Part shown: in pieces, positions 16,680-24,722 of the stretch | How positions within the stretch are numbered: position 1 is the stretch's first letter | Layout: each line of letters starts with the position of its first letter | Source: Ramlibacter sp. Leaf400 | Lineage (GTDB): Bacteria; Pseudomonadota; Gammaproteobacteria; Burkholderiales; Burkholderiaceae_C | Length of the DNA: 64,000 nucleotides | Reading direction: 5' to 3' | NCBI RefSeq assembly: GCF_001424545.1 | Contig: NZ_LMQL01000013.1 | Location: 1 to 64,000, forward strand | Notes under the pieces: generated by a model | Told to the model about the DNA's origin: nothing | Databases searched by the model: none | Seen by the model: only the letters and a program-made list of their open reading frames with translations | Translations under genes and position numbers: made by a program

Positions 16680-17588
16680 TCAGTTCTCGCGTTCCACGAC
16701 CATGCGGGCCAGCGCGCGCAGCGCGCGCACGTCCGCCAGGCCGCTGTCGTCCAGCGCCTCGAGGGCCTGGGCCAGCAGCTCGCGCGCGTGTTCGCGCGAG
16801 CGCTCCAGCCCGAGCAGGGACACGTAGGTGGGTTTGTCCTGCTGGGCGTCCTTGCCCGCGGTCTTGCCCAGCGTCTGCGAATCGGCGGTGACGTCCAGGA
16901 TGTCGTCGACCACCTGGAAGGCCAGGCCGAGCGCGGCGCCGTAGGCGGACAGCGCACGCCGCGCGCGGTCGTCGGGCGCGCCGCAGGCCGCGCCCATCAT
17001 CACGCTGGCCTGCAGCAGCGCGCCGGTCTTGAGCCGGTGCATCCGGCGCAGTTCGTCCTCGGTCAGCGAACGGGCGACGCTGGCCAGGTCGATCGCCTGC
17101 CCGCCCGCCATGCCCTGGCAGCCGGCCGACTGCGCGAGCAGCCGGCACAGCGTGGCCTGCACGGTGGCGGGGATGCCCTCGTCCGCCGGCGCGAGCAACT
17201 CGAAGGCCAGCGCCTGCAGCGCGTCGCCGGCCAGGAGCGCGCGCGCCTGCCCGAACTGCACGTGCACGGTGGGCTTGCCCCGGCGCAGCACGTCGTTGTC
17301 CATGCAGGGCATGTCGTCGTGGACCAGCGAGTAGGCGTGGATCAGTTCGACCGCGCATGCGGCGCGCAACGCGGCCTGCGCGTTGCCTTGCACGGACTCG
17401 GCCGCCGCCAGCACCAGGAGCGGCCGCAGCCGCTTGCCGCCATCGAGCACGGCGTAGCGCATGGCTTCGCCCAGGCCGGCGGGCGCATCGGCCGCGACCC
17501 AGTCGGACAGCGCCTGTTCGACGCGGGCCAGGCGCTCGCCGCTCCAGCGCGGAAGATCGAAGGTCGCTGCGGTCACTGCGGCGTCCAC
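16680..17588 (-). CDS. ispA: Short-chain polyprenyl (farnesyl) diphosphate synthase
   Basis: Prenyltransferase of 302 residues making geranyl/farnesyl diphosphate for ubiquinone, undecaprenyl phosphate and hopanoid or carotenoid synthesis. The first Asp-rich motif DDMPCMDND spans residues 91-99 and the second is VVDDILD near residue 227; GGKRLRP at 50-56 binds diphosphate. It overlaps the end of xseB by 16 bases and is followed five bases later by dxs, the common xseB-ispA-dxs arrangement. Confidence 0.95.
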   Translation of the reverse strand: MDAAVTAATFDLPRWSGERLARVEQALSDWVAADAPAGLGEAMRYAVLDGGKRLRPLLVLAAAESVQGNAQAALRAACAVELIHAYSLVHDDMPCMDNDVLRRGKPTVHVQFGQARALLAGDALQALAFELLAPADEGIPATVQATLCRLLAQSAGCQGMAGGQAIDLASVARSLTEDELRRMHRLKTGALLQASVMMGAACGAPDDRARRALSAYGAALGLAFQVVDDILDVTADSQTLGKTAGKDAQQDKPTYVSLLGLERSREHARELLAQALEALDDSGLADVRALRALARMVVEREN

Positions 17589-17800
17589 GGCTTGAGCGCG
17601 CCTTCGTCCAGCACCTTGATCTGGTGCTCCACCGCCTCGAGCTTGCCGCGGCAGAAGTTCAGCAGCTCGGCGCCGCGCTGGTAGCCGGCGAGCAGCTGCT
17701 CCAGCGGCAGCTGTCCGGACTCGATCACCTGGACCAGCTGCTCCAGCTCTTCCAGGGCGGCCTCGTAGCTCGCCGGCGGCTTGAAGGGGTCCTTGGACAT
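17573..17800 (-). CDS. xseB: Exodeoxyribonuclease VII small subunit
   Basis: Small subunit of 75 residues that associates with XseA to degrade single-stranded DNA to acid-soluble oligonucleotides. The body [33 protein letters not shown] is the XseB signature, predicted as two helices. ATG at 17800 gives the usual length; the frame is open upstream but not conserved-looking. First gene of the xseB-ispA-dxs operon, divergent from the Rieske oxygenase gene. Confidence 0.93.
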   Translation of the reverse strand: MSKDPFKPPASYEAALEELEQLVQVIESGQLPLEQLLAGYQRGAELLNFCRGKLEAVEHQIKVLDEGALKPWTPQ

Positions 17801-17861
17801 TGCTTTTCTCGGGGGAAAAGGCTGGATTCTAGGCGCGGGGGCTCCATGTAAACCCCAGGGG

Positions 17862-17867
17862 TACAAT
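17862..17867 (+). promoter_or_regulatory. Candidate -10 box for the Rieske oxygenase gene
   Basis: TACAAT in the 147-base spacer between xseB and the oxygenase gene, resembling other -10 boxes in this window (rpsT). No clear -35 was identified. Confidence 0.4.
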
Positions 17868-17947
17868 CCCCGTCCCCTTCGCGCCCACGTCCCCAAGATC
17901 AAGCGCTTACCTGCCCCTTCATAGGGGGAGTCTCTAGGTCAGGTGAA

Positions 17948-19090
17948 ATGTCTGATTTAAGTCTTCAGCTCCAGCAGGCCACAAGCCAGTTACCCGTATC
18001 CAGTTACTTCGACGAGGCGCTGTTCACACGCGAAACCGAAACCCTGTTCCGGCGCGGCCCCCGCTACGTGGGGCATGCGCTCTCGGTCCCACAGGTCGGT
18101 GATTACCACGCCCTCCCCCACGAGGGCGAAGGCCGCGCGCTGCTGCGCACGCCCTCGGGCGTCGAGCTGGTCTCCAACGTCTGCCGCCACCGGCAGGCGG
18201 TGATCCTGCGCGGGCGCGGCTCGCTCGCGGGCGGCGCGGGCTCGGGAGGCAACATCGTGTGCCCCTTGCACCGCTGGACCTACAGCGGCGGCCACGGGCA
18301 GGCCGCCGGCACGCTGCTGGGCGCGCCGCATTTCGCGCAGGACCCCTGCCTGGACCTGGACCGCTGGAAGCTGCGCGAGTGGAACGGCCTGCTGTTCGAG
18401 GACACGGGCCGCGACATCGTCAGCGACCTGGCCCACATGCGCGTGGCGCCCGACCTCGATTTCTCCGGCATGGTCCTGGACCGCGTCGAGCTGCACGAGT
18501 GCAACTACAACTGGAAGACCTTCATCGAGGTCTACCTGGAGGACTACCACGTCGGCCCGTTCCACCCGGGGCTGGGCAACTTCGTGACCTGCGAGGACCT
18601 GCGCTGGGAGTTCCGCGACCACTACTCGGTGCAGACCGTGGGCGTGGCCAACCGACTGGGCAAGGCCGGCAGCCCGGTCTACGAGCGCTGGCACAAGGAG
18701 CTGCTGGCCTGGCGCCAGGGCGAGCCGCCCAAGTACGGCGCGATCTGGCTGACCTACTACCCGCACATCATGGTCGAGTGGTACCCGCACGTGCTCACCG
18801 TGTCCACGCTGCATCCGGTCTCGCCGCAGAAGACGCTCAACATGGTGTCGTTCTTCTACCCCGAGGAGATCGCCGCCTTCGAGCGCGAATTCGTCGAGGC
18901 GCAGCAGGCCGCCTACATGGAGACCTGCCACGAGGACGACGAGATCGCGCTGCGCATGGACGCCGGCCGCCGCGCGCTGATGCAGCGCGGCGAGAACCAG
19001 GTCGGCCCCTACCAGAGCCCGATGGAAGACGGCATGCAGCACTTCCACGAGTGGTACCGCCGCAGCATGAGCGGGCCGCGGCAGGTGTGA
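17948..19090 (+). CDS. Rieske-type aromatic-ring oxygenase, alpha subunit
   Basis: Oxygenase of 380 residues with an N-terminal Rieske [2Fe-2S] domain (Cys79-X-His81 and Cys105-X2-His108) and a C-terminal catalytic domain with the mononuclear iron histidines in YHVGPFH (His201, His206). The family hydroxylates aromatics, choline/carnitine-like amines or sterol-like substrates. The dissociated ferredoxin/reductase partner is not adjacent. Its position next to xseB-ispA-dxs is a conserved Burkholderiales arrangement. The substrate cannot be told. The gene is followed directly by an inverted-repeat element at 19109-19205. Confidence 0.9.
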   Translation: MSDLSLQLQQATSQLPVSSYFDEALFTRETETLFRRGPRYVGHALSVPQVGDYHALPHEGEGRALLRTPSGVELVSNVCRHRQAVILRGRGSLAGGAGSGGNIVCPLHRWTYSGGHGQAAGTLLGAPHFAQDPCLDLDRWKLREWNGLLFEDTGRDIVSDLAHMRVAPDLDFSGMVLDRVELHECNYNWKTFIEVYLEDYHVGPFHPGLGNFVTCEDLRWEFRDHYSVQTVGVANRLGKAGSPVYERWHKELLAWRQGEPPKYGAIWLTYYPHIMVEWYPHVLTVSTLHPVSPQKTLNMVSFFYPEEIAAFEREFVEAQQAAYMETCHEDDEIALRMDAGRRALMQRGENQVGPYQSPMEDGMQHFHEWYRRSMSGPRQV

Positions 19091-19108
19091 TCGTTGTCCT
19101 GCCGGGGG

Positions 19109-19205
19109 AACAGAACACAGAGGCACGGAGGCACAGAGGGAAGATGAGGAAATCCTTCAAGGAAACTTTTCTTCCTCCGTGCCTCTGTGCCTCTGTGTTC
19201 TGTTT
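19109..19205. repeat. Palindromic dispersed element, copy A (MITE-like)
   Basis: Two roughly 30-base inverted arms built from AACACAGAGGCAC/AGGCACAGAGG units flank a short A/T-richer centre. Arms are about 19109-19139 and 19174-19205. A second copy at 28912-29035 shares arms and parts of the centre (AAGA...GAAATC...TTCTTCC). No coding capacity. It separates the Rieske gene from the EamA gene. Confidence 0.85.
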
Positions 19206-19235
19206 CTTCGCATTTCACCCGACCATGGCGCGCTG

Positions 19236-20126
19236 ATGCAGGCGCTGTGGATGGTCCTGGCGTCGCTGTTCTTCGCCACCATGGCGGTGTGCGTGAAGGT
19301 GGCGGGCGCCTGGTTCAGCGCCGCCGAGCTGGTGTTCTACCGCGGGCTGCTGGGCATGCTGTTCATGTGGCTGGTCGCGCGGCAGCAGCGCGTGTCGCTG
19401 CGCACCGCCTACCCCGGCATGCACGCCTGGCGCAGCATGATCGGCGTGCTGTCGCTGGGCGCCTGGTTCTACGCGATCGCCGGCCTGCCGCTGGCCACCG
19501 CGATGACGCTCAACTACCTGAGCAGCGTGTGGATCGCCGCGTTCCTGGTCGGCGGCGCCCTGCTGGCGTGGAACCCGAGGGGCGGCGCGCCGCGCCAGGG
19601 CCCGCTGGCGCTGGCGGTGCTCGCCGGCTTCGCCGGCGTGGTGCTGATGCTGCGCCCCACCATCGCGCAGGACCAGGCGCTGGCCGGCGTGGTGGGCCTG
19701 CTCTCGGGCATCACGGCCGCCTTCGCGTACCTGCAGGTGATGGCGCTGGGCCGGCTGGGCGAGCCCGAGTCGCGCACGGTCTTCTATTTCGCGGTCGGCT
19801 CGGCGCTGGCCGGCGGCGCGGGCATGGCCCTGACCGGTGTGTCCGACTGGGACTGGGCCCATGCACTCTGGCTGTTGCCGGTGGGCCTGCTCGCCTCGCT
19901 CGGCCAGTGGTGCATGACACGCGCTTACAGCCACGGCGCCACGCTGGTGGTGGCCAATTTGCAATACTCGGGACTGGTGTTCGGCGCCGCATACGGCCTG
20001 CTGCTGTTCGATGAGGCGATCACGCCGACCGGCTGGCTGGGCATGGGCCTGATCGTCGCCAGCGGCGTCGCCGCCACCGTGCTGCGCGAGCGCGCCGCGC
20101 CCAATTCGCCCGCGGAGGAGCACTGA
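19236..20126 (+). CDS. EamA-family (DMT) membrane transporter
   Basis: Inner-membrane protein of 296 residues with about ten helices and two EamA repeats (about 5-135 and 150-285). The family exports metabolites or amino acids. The start at 19236 (MQALWMVLASLFFATMA) is chosen because the longer frame runs back into the palindromic element at 19109-19205. The gene is followed two bases later by sseA. The substrate is unknown. Confidence 0.88.
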   Translation: MQALWMVLASLFFATMAVCVKVAGAWFSAAELVFYRGLLGMLFMWLVARQQRVSLRTAYPGMHAWRSMIGVLSLGAWFYAIAGLPLATAMTLNYLSSVWIAAFLVGGALLAWNPRGGAPRQGPLALAVLAGFAGVVLMLRPTIAQDQALAGVVGLLSGITAAFAYLQVMALGRLGEPESRTVFYFAVGSALAGGAGMALTGVSDWDWAHALWLLPVGLLASLGQWCMTRAYSHGATLVVANLQYSGLVFGAAYGLLLFDEAITPTGWLGMGLIVASGVAATVLRERAAPNSPAEEH

Positions 20127-20128
20127 GC

Positions 20129-21016
20129 ATGTACACCCCCCTGATTTCCGCCGAGCAGCTGCTCGAGCTGCGCGCCTCGGGCGCGCGGCTGATGGTGTTC
20201 GACTGCAGCTTCGAACTGAAGAACCCGGCCGCCGGCGAGGAGCAGTACCGGCAGGCCCACATCCCCGGTGCGGTGTATGCGCACCTGGACACCGCGCTGT
20301 CCGACGAGGGCGTGGTCAACCCCGACGGCACGCACCATCCGCACGCCGACGCCGCTTCCGGCGGCCGCCATCCGCTGCCCAGCCGCGAGAAGTTCGGCAT
20401 GTGGCTGAGCAGCGTGGGCTTCGCCAACGACATGCAGGCGGTCGTCTACGACCGGCAGAAGTCCAACTACAGCGGCCGCCTCTGGTGGATGCTCAAGTGG
20501 GCCGGCCACGACGCGGTGGCGGTGCTCGACGGCGGCCTGCAGGCCTGGCAGGCGGCCGGCGGCGAGGTCACGGACCGCACGGAGCCGGGTCACTTCCAGT
20601 CCAACTTCCAGCTGGGCCGGCCGCTGCGCCGGCTGGTGAGCGTCCAGGAGGTCGCAGAGGGATTGACCGCCGGGCGGCACACGCTGGTCGACGCCCGGGC
20701 CGCGGCGCGGTACCGCGGCGAAGTCGAGCCGCTGGATCCGGTGGCCGGCCACATCCCCGGCGCGCTGAACCGGCCCGCCGTCGACAGCGTGGACGAGCAG
20801 GGCCGCTTCAAGCCGCCGCAGCAACTGCGGGCTGAATTCGACGAACTGCTGCAGGGCCGCGATCCGGCGACGGTCGTGCACCACTGCGGCAGCGGCGTGA
20901 GCGCCGTGCCCAACCTGATCGCGATGGAACTGGCCGGCTTCGCACCTTCCGGCCTCTTCGCCGGCAGCTGGAGCGAGTGGTGCGGCGACCCGCGCCGGCC
21001 CGTGGCCAAGGGATGA
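20129..21016 (+). CDS. sseA: Two-domain rhodanese (thiosulfate/3-mercaptopyruvate sulfurtransferase)
   Basis: Sulfurtransferase of 295 residues with two rhodanese domains (about 5-145, inactive, and 165-290, active). The catalytic loop CGSGVSA carries the persulfide cysteine Cys253. A CGSGV(T/S)A loop is typical of 3-mercaptopyruvate sulfurtransferases, so MPST-type activity is more likely than classical rhodanese. It is cytoplasmic (no signal peptide) and probably cotranscribed with the EamA gene. Confidence 0.9.
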   Translation: MYTPLISAEQLLELRASGARLMVFDCSFELKNPAAGEEQYRQAHIPGAVYAHLDTALSDEGVVNPDGTHHPHADAASGGRHPLPSREKFGMWLSSVGFANDMQAVVYDRQKSNYSGRLWWMLKWAGHDAVAVLDGGLQAWQAAGGEVTDRTEPGHFQSNFQLGRPLRRLVSVQEVAEGLTAGRHTLVDARAAARYRGEVEPLDPVAGHIPGALNRPAVDSVDEQGRFKPPQQLRAEFDELLQGRDPATVVHHCGSGVSAVPNLIAMELAGFAPSGLFAGSWSEWCGDPRRPVAKG

Positions 21017-21023
21017 AATGAGG

Positions 21024-21047
21024 AAAGGGCCCCGAAGGGGCCCTTTT
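21024..21047. terminator. Bidirectional rho-independent terminator
   Basis: Perfect ten-base stem AAAGGGCCCC / GGGGCCCTTT with GAA loop, between the convergent ends of sseA and the lipoprotein gene at 21068. Confidence 0.85.
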
Positions 21048-21067
21048 CGTTTCGACGTCTGCGGCTT

Positions 21068-21355
21068 TCAGCGCCGCCCGACCGACGAGTCCGACGTGGT
21101 GTTGCGGCTGCCCTGCGTGGCGGCGCTCGCCGCGGGACCCGCGCCCATCGCGGTCTGCCCCTGGCTCGCCCCCAGACCGCCATGGAGGCCGGTCCCCGGC
21201 GCCGTCGACTGGCTGCGGCTGCCGGCCTCGCCGGTGCCGCGCCCGGTCGCGCCGCTCACGCCCTCGCTGCCCGAAGGCCCGGTGCCGGCACCGCGATCGC
21301 AGGCCGACAAGGCCGCGGCCGCGACGACCGCGAGTGCGATGACGCTGAGAGCCAT
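21068..21355 (-). CDS. Small Gly/Ser/Thr-rich lipoprotein
   Basis: Protein of 95 residues with a lipoprotein signal (MALSVIALAVVAAAALSAC; lipobox LSAC, Cys19). The mature part is low complexity, rich in Gly, Ser, Thr and Ala with no recognisable domain. Its ATG directly abuts the stop of the upstream Ser/Gly-rich lipoprotein gene, so the two form one transcript, likely driven by the promoter at 21755-21813. Function unknown. Confidence 0.65.
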   Translation of the reverse strand: MALSVIALAVVAAAALSACDRGAGTGPSGSEGVSGATGRGTGEAGSRSQSTAPGTGLHGGLGASQGQTAMGAGPAASAATQGSRNTTSDSSVGRR

Positions 21356-21691
21356 TTAGCGGGTGGCCGTGCCGGTCGAGCCCGACGAGCTGGACGAGCC
21401 CATCGAACCGCTGCTGCCGGAGCTGCTGCCCGAGCCGCCGCTGCTGCCGCCCGAGGAGCTCGGCGAGCTGGAAGCCGAGCCGCCCATCGTGGTGGAGCCA
21501 CCGGACGAACCGGAGCTTCCCGCGGTGCTCGGCGAGGTGCTGGAGCTGCCGGAGCCGGCCGCGCTGCCGGACCCCGGCTGCGCGCCGCCACCGGCCGTGC
21601 TGCCGCCTTCCTTGCCGCAGGCCGCCAGCGACAACGTCGCGGCGGCGATGAGGGCAAGGGCCGTGCCGCGGGAGAGTTGGGAAGCGTTCAT
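21356..21691 (-). CDS. Ser/Gly-rich low-complexity lipoprotein
   Basis: Protein of 111 residues. Signal peptide to about residue 25 with lipobox LAAC, followed by an almost pure Ser/Gly tract with motifs such as TTMGGSASS and GSMGSSSSS. The start at 21691 (MNASQLSRG) is preceded by GGAGT. It resembles in style the secreted protein at 41756-42292, which carries TMGASGS units. A GTCCTACAG / CCTAGAGTGG pair lies upstream. No function can be assigned; it may be an outer-membrane surface protein. Confidence 0.7.
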   Translation of the reverse strand: MNASQLSRGTALALIAAATLSLAACGKEGGSTAGGGAQPGSGSAAGSGSSSTSPSTAGSSGSSGGSTTMGGSASSSPSSSGGSSGGSGSSSGSSGSMGSSSSSGSTGTATR

Positions 21692-21754
21692 CTGGTACTC
21701 CTTGGTTGGTGTCAGGGGGGACGAAGAAATGGCAGCCCCGTGCTGCCTGCCAAC

Positions 21755-21813
21755 CACTCTAGGTCTGCCCAGCCACGTAGCTGTCGTCCCCGACTGTTGA
21801 ACCCTGTAGGACA
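21755..21813 (-). promoter_or_regulatory. GTCCTACAG-N40-CCTAGAGTGG promoter motif for the lipoprotein pair
   Basis: On the minus strand GTCCTACAG (21805-21813) is followed after 40 bases by CCTAGAGTGG (21755-21764), 64 bases upstream of the lipoprotein start. A degenerate second copy (ACGACAG) lies 17 bases before CCTAGAGTGG. The same pair recurs upstream of other genes in this window. Confidence 0.6.
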
Positions 21814-21845
21814 GGCTCGGGCTGGCCCGCGCCCAAGGCAGAGGC

Positions 21846-22346
21846 TCAGGCCATCATCGAAGCCAGCAGTTCCTCGCGCAGCGCCTCGGGCACGGCCTGC
21901 AGCTCGTGCTTGCGCTCGCGCAGCAGTTCGCCCAGCCGCTGCAGGTCGACACCGCTGCGGCGCGCCTTGGGGAACATCTCCTCGCGCTCCTCGCGCACGT
22001 GGTGCTCGATGTACTCGCCCAGCACGGTGACCTTGGCGTCGTACAGCTCCTCGTGCGGGTCCATCGACAGGATCTGCACGATCAGGTCCTTGGCGCTGGC
22101 GTGCTCGACCTCGGCCTCGTCCATCAGGTCGTCGTCGCGGATGGCTTCGCGCACCGGCGGATAGAAGAGTTCTTCCTCGAGCTTGGCGTGGATGGTCAGT
22201 TCCATGCAGATCTGCTCGGCCAGCGCCTTGCGACGCGCTTCCGGCGCGTCATTGGCCGCCAGCTCGCGGTAGTCCTGGAACAGCTGGCGCACCGCGCGGT
22301 GGTCGGCATCCAGCAGCTCCAGCGCGTCCTGCTTCCTGTCGCTCAT
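21846..22346 (-). CDS. Hemerythrin-domain (HHE cation-binding) protein
   Basis: Cytoplasmic four-helix protein of 166 residues with regularly spaced metal-ligand candidates: DADHRAV, HAKLEEELFYP, EVEHASAKDLI and YIEHHVREEREEMFP. The family binds a di-iron centre and acts in oxygen, NO or iron handling. It follows 18 bases after the small disordered-protein gene at 22365, so they share a transcript, probably from the motif at 22581-22640. Regulation with other stress-like genes is inferred from that motif. Confidence 0.88.
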   Translation of the reverse strand: MSDRKQDALELLDADHRAVRQLFQDYRELAANDAPEARRKALAEQICMELTIHAKLEEELFYPPVREAIRDDDLMDEAEVEHASAKDLIVQILSMDPHEELYDAKVTVLGEYIEHHVREEREEMFPKARRSGVDLQRLGELLRERKHELQAVPEALREELLASMMA

Positions 22347-22364
22347 GATGGCGCTCCCCTGTGC

Positions 22365-22553
22365 TCAGCGGCGGTCGCCGCTCTCCTGCTCGGTCTTGCC
22401 GCCCTGCTGGCGGTCGGTTTCGGCCGCGTTGGCGCGGCCTTCGTCCTCGTTGCCGCTCTCGGCGGTGCCCGCGTCCTCGGGCTGCATGTCGGTGTTGGGG
22501 ATGCGCCGCGGCTGCGGCTCGCCGCCGGCGGCCGGTTTCTGCTCCGGGTCCAT
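22365..22553 (-). CDS. Small hydrophilic, disordered protein
   Basis: Predicted protein of 62 residues (MDPEQKPAAGGEPQP...) rich in Glu, Gln, Gly, Asp and Arg, with no hydrophobic core and probably disordered. The ATG at 22553 has AGGAG just upstream. It is followed 18 bases later by the hemerythrin gene. Similar small hydrophilic genes lie at 24361, 26729 and 44347, several behind the same promoter motif, which is the main support for it being real. Function unknown. Confidence 0.6.
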   Translation of the reverse strand: MDPEQKPAAGGEPQPRRIPNTDMQPEDAGTAESGNEDEGRANAAETDRQQGGKTEQESGDRR

Positions 22554-22580
22554 GGAAACTCCTGCTCGTGATGCAGTCAC

Positions 22581-22640
22581 GACTCTAGGCAAGACGCCTT
22601 CCCTGCCCCTGTCAGCGTGCCTCTGCCGGTGCTGTAGGAC
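22581..22640 (-). promoter_or_regulatory. GTCCTACAG-N42-CCTAGAGTC promoter motif for the small protein/hemerythrin pair
   Basis: GTCCTACAG (22632-22640, minus strand) lies inside the last codons of the upstream antiporter gene and CCTAGAGTC at 22581-22589. CTGACAG in between may be a second half-site. The start codon is 28 bases beyond the second box. Confidence 0.6.
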
Positions 22641-24339
22641 GGCGGGCAGAGCGCGCCGGACCCGGCCCGTCGCCGTTGCCGCGGTACCGGAACAGCACCC
22701 AGTCGGCCATGCCGCGCGCGATCTCGTGCTCGCCCATGATCACGTGGTCGGCGCCGCGCGAATCGAGGTACTCGACCGCGCCGCCGGTGTGGGCGCGGGC
22801 GGTGACGGCGATCCCCGGGTTGAGCCGGCGCGCGCGGCGGATCACCTCGCCGGCCTCGTAGGGATCGGCGGTGGTCACCACCAGCTGGGCCGCCTGCGCC
22901 ACGTTGGCATCCTCGAGCAGCGCGATGTTCACGCCGCTGCCGCACAGCACCTCCAGGCCCTGCTCGCGCAACTCGCGCACGCGGTCGAGCCGGTCCTCGA
23001 TGACGACCAGCGGCGCGCCCTGCTCGACCAGCATGGCCGCCACCCGCTCGCCCACGCGGCCGTGGCCGATCAGCACGGTGTGGCCCTTCAGGTGGGAGAG
23101 CGCGTTGTCGGCGCGGGCCGTCTCCTCGCGGCGGCGCCGGCGTGCCGCGCGGTTGTCGGTGCGGTCGGAAAGCCGTGTCAGCGCCACGAAGATCAGCGGG
23201 TTGCACAGGATGGACAGGATCGCGCCGGCCAGGATCAGGTCGCGCCCTTCCTCGGGCAGCAGTTGCAGCGACACGCCCAGGCCCGCCAGGATGAAGGAGA
23301 ACTCGCCGATCTGCGCCAGGCTGGCCGAGATCGTCAAGGCGGTGGCCGAGGGATGGCGGAACAGCCGCACGATCAGGAAGGCCGCCAGCGACTTGCCCAG
23401 CACGATGATGAGGAAGGTGGCCAGCACCGCCCAGGGCTGCTCCACCAGGATCGCCGGGTCCAGCAGCATGCCGATGGAGACGAAGAACAGCACGGCGAAG
23501 GCGTCGCGCAGCGGCACCGTCTCGTCGGCGGCCTCGGTGCTCAGCTCCGACTCGCCCAGCACCATGCCGGCGAAGAAGGCGCCGAGCGCGAACGACACGT
23601 CGAACATCCAGGCCGAGCCGAACGCCACGCCCAGGGCGATCGCCAGCACCGCCAGCCGGAACAGCTCCTTGGACCCGCCGCGCGCGATGCGGTCCATCAC
23701 CCAGGGCAGCAGCCGGCGCCCGACGACCAGCATCACGGCCACGAACGCGGCGACCTTGACCAGCGTCCAGCCCAGCTCGAGCACCAGGTCGAGCGCCGAC
23801 ACGTCGCCGCCCTGGACCGACTCGGCCAGCACCGGCAGCAGCACCAGCGCGATCACCATCACCAGGTCCTCGACGATGAGCCAGCCGATGGCGATATGCC
23901 CGCGGTCGGTGTCCAGCAGGCGCTGCTGCTGCAGCGCCCGCAGCAGGACCACGGTGCTGGCCACCGACAGCGACAGCCCGAACACCAGCGACGCCGGATC
24001 GGACCAGCCGAACGAGCGCCCGAGCGCCCAGCCCAGCGCGGTGGCGACGGCGATCTGCACCAGCGCCCCGGGCACGGCGACGCGGCGCACCGCCAGCAGG
24101 TCCTTGAGCGAAAAGTGCAGGCCCACGCCGAACATGAGCAGGATCACGCCGATCTCGGCCAGCTCGTTGGCCAGCGCCTGGTCGGCGACGAAACCGGGTG
24201 TGTGCGGGCCGAGCGCCACGCCGGCCAGCAGGTAGCCCGCCAGCGGCGGCAGGCGCAGCCGATGCGCGAGGGCACCCAGCACGAAGGCCAGGCAGAGGCT
24301 GCCCACCAGCGTGGCGATCAGGGGAGCGTGGTGGGGCAT
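22612..24339 (-). CDS. CPA2 family cation:proton antiporter with TrkA-N domain (second paralogue)
   Basis: Antiporter of 575 residues with the same layout as the protein at 9110-10798: about twelve membrane segments and a C-terminal nucleotide-binding domain starting TVLIGHGRVGERV near residue 405. Shared blocks include EIGVILLMFGVGLHFSLKDLL and SLSVASTVVLLRAL. The gene is flanked by small disordered-protein genes, and its 3' end overlaps a promoter motif for the next transcript. Potassium or sodium exchange in osmotic or electrophile stress is plausible but inferred. Confidence 0.88.
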   Translation of the reverse strand: MPHHAPLIATLVGSLCLAFVLGALAHRLRLPPLAGYLLAGVALGPHTPGFVADQALANELAEIGVILLMFGVGLHFSLKDLLAVRRVAVPGALVQIAVATALGWALGRSFGWSDPASLVFGLSLSVASTVVLLRALQQQRLLDTDRGHIAIGWLIVEDLVMVIALVLLPVLAESVQGGDVSALDLVLELGWTLVKVAAFVAVMLVVGRRLLPWVMDRIARGGSKELFRLAVLAIALGVAFGSAWMFDVSFALGAFFAGMVLGESELSTEAADETVPLRDAFAVLFFVSIGMLLDPAILVEQPWAVLATFLIIVLGKSLAAFLIVRLFRHPSATALTISASLAQIGEFSFILAGLGVSLQLLPEEGRDLILAGAILSILCNPLIFVALTRLSDRTDNRAARRRRREETARADNALSHLKGHTVLIGHGRVGERVAAMLVEQGAPLVVIEDRLDRVRELREQGLEVLCGSGVNIALLEDANVAQAAQLVVTTADPYEAGEVIRRARRLNPGIAVTARAHTGGAVEYLDSRGADHVIMGEHEIARGMADWVLFRYRGNGDGPGPARSARRPTAPAEAR

Positions 24340-24360
24340 CCGCCGGGGTGCGCCCGGAGG

Positions 24361-24687
24361 CTAGCCCTTCTTGGCGTCGGGGTCGCTCGGACCGTTGCGG
24401 TCCGACAGGCCGGGGCCGGGGGACTTGCCGATGTCGCCGGAGTCACCGCCCTGCGCGGACCAGGTGCCCTGGGTGCGGGTGGTGTTGCCGCGCGGATGGA
24501 GTTCGTCGTCGTCGTCCAGGTTCACCGCGCCGCCGCCCATGGGCTTGTCGTCGGCGGCGCCGTGGTCACGTTCGTTGACGCCGCTGGGCGCGACGAGGTC
24601 CGGCTGGCGGTCGCTGGTCACGCCCACCTTGCCGGGGCCATCACCGGCGGAGTTCGAGTCGTCGGGGGAGCGTTTCGGGTCGGGCAT
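24361..24687 (-). CDS. Small acidic disordered protein
   Basis: Predicted protein of 108 residues starting MPDPKRSPDD; rich in Asp, Gly, Pro and Asn, with no hydrophobic segment or recognised domain. The ATG at 24687 is preceded by GGAG. A near match to the motif (GACCTACAG, around 24735) lies upstream, inside the end of the preceding hydrolase gene, but the second box is not seen. Probably cotranscribed with, or read through into, the antiporter gene 21 bases downstream. Confidence 0.55.
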   Translation of the reverse strand: MPDPKRSPDDSNSAGDGPGKVGVTSDRQPDLVAPSGVNERDHGAADDKPMGGGAVNLDDDDELHPRGNTTRTQGTWSAQGGDSGDIGKSPGPGLSDRNGPSDPDAKKG

Positions 24688-24722
24688 GGAGGTCTCCTGC
24701 AAACCTCCTCATGCTCCGCGGC

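Noticed and set aside
14680..16827. Very long plus-strand open frame opposite dxs/ispA
   Set aside because: Antisense shadow of dxs with a His/Gln/Arg-rich translation; dxs is certain on the minus strand.
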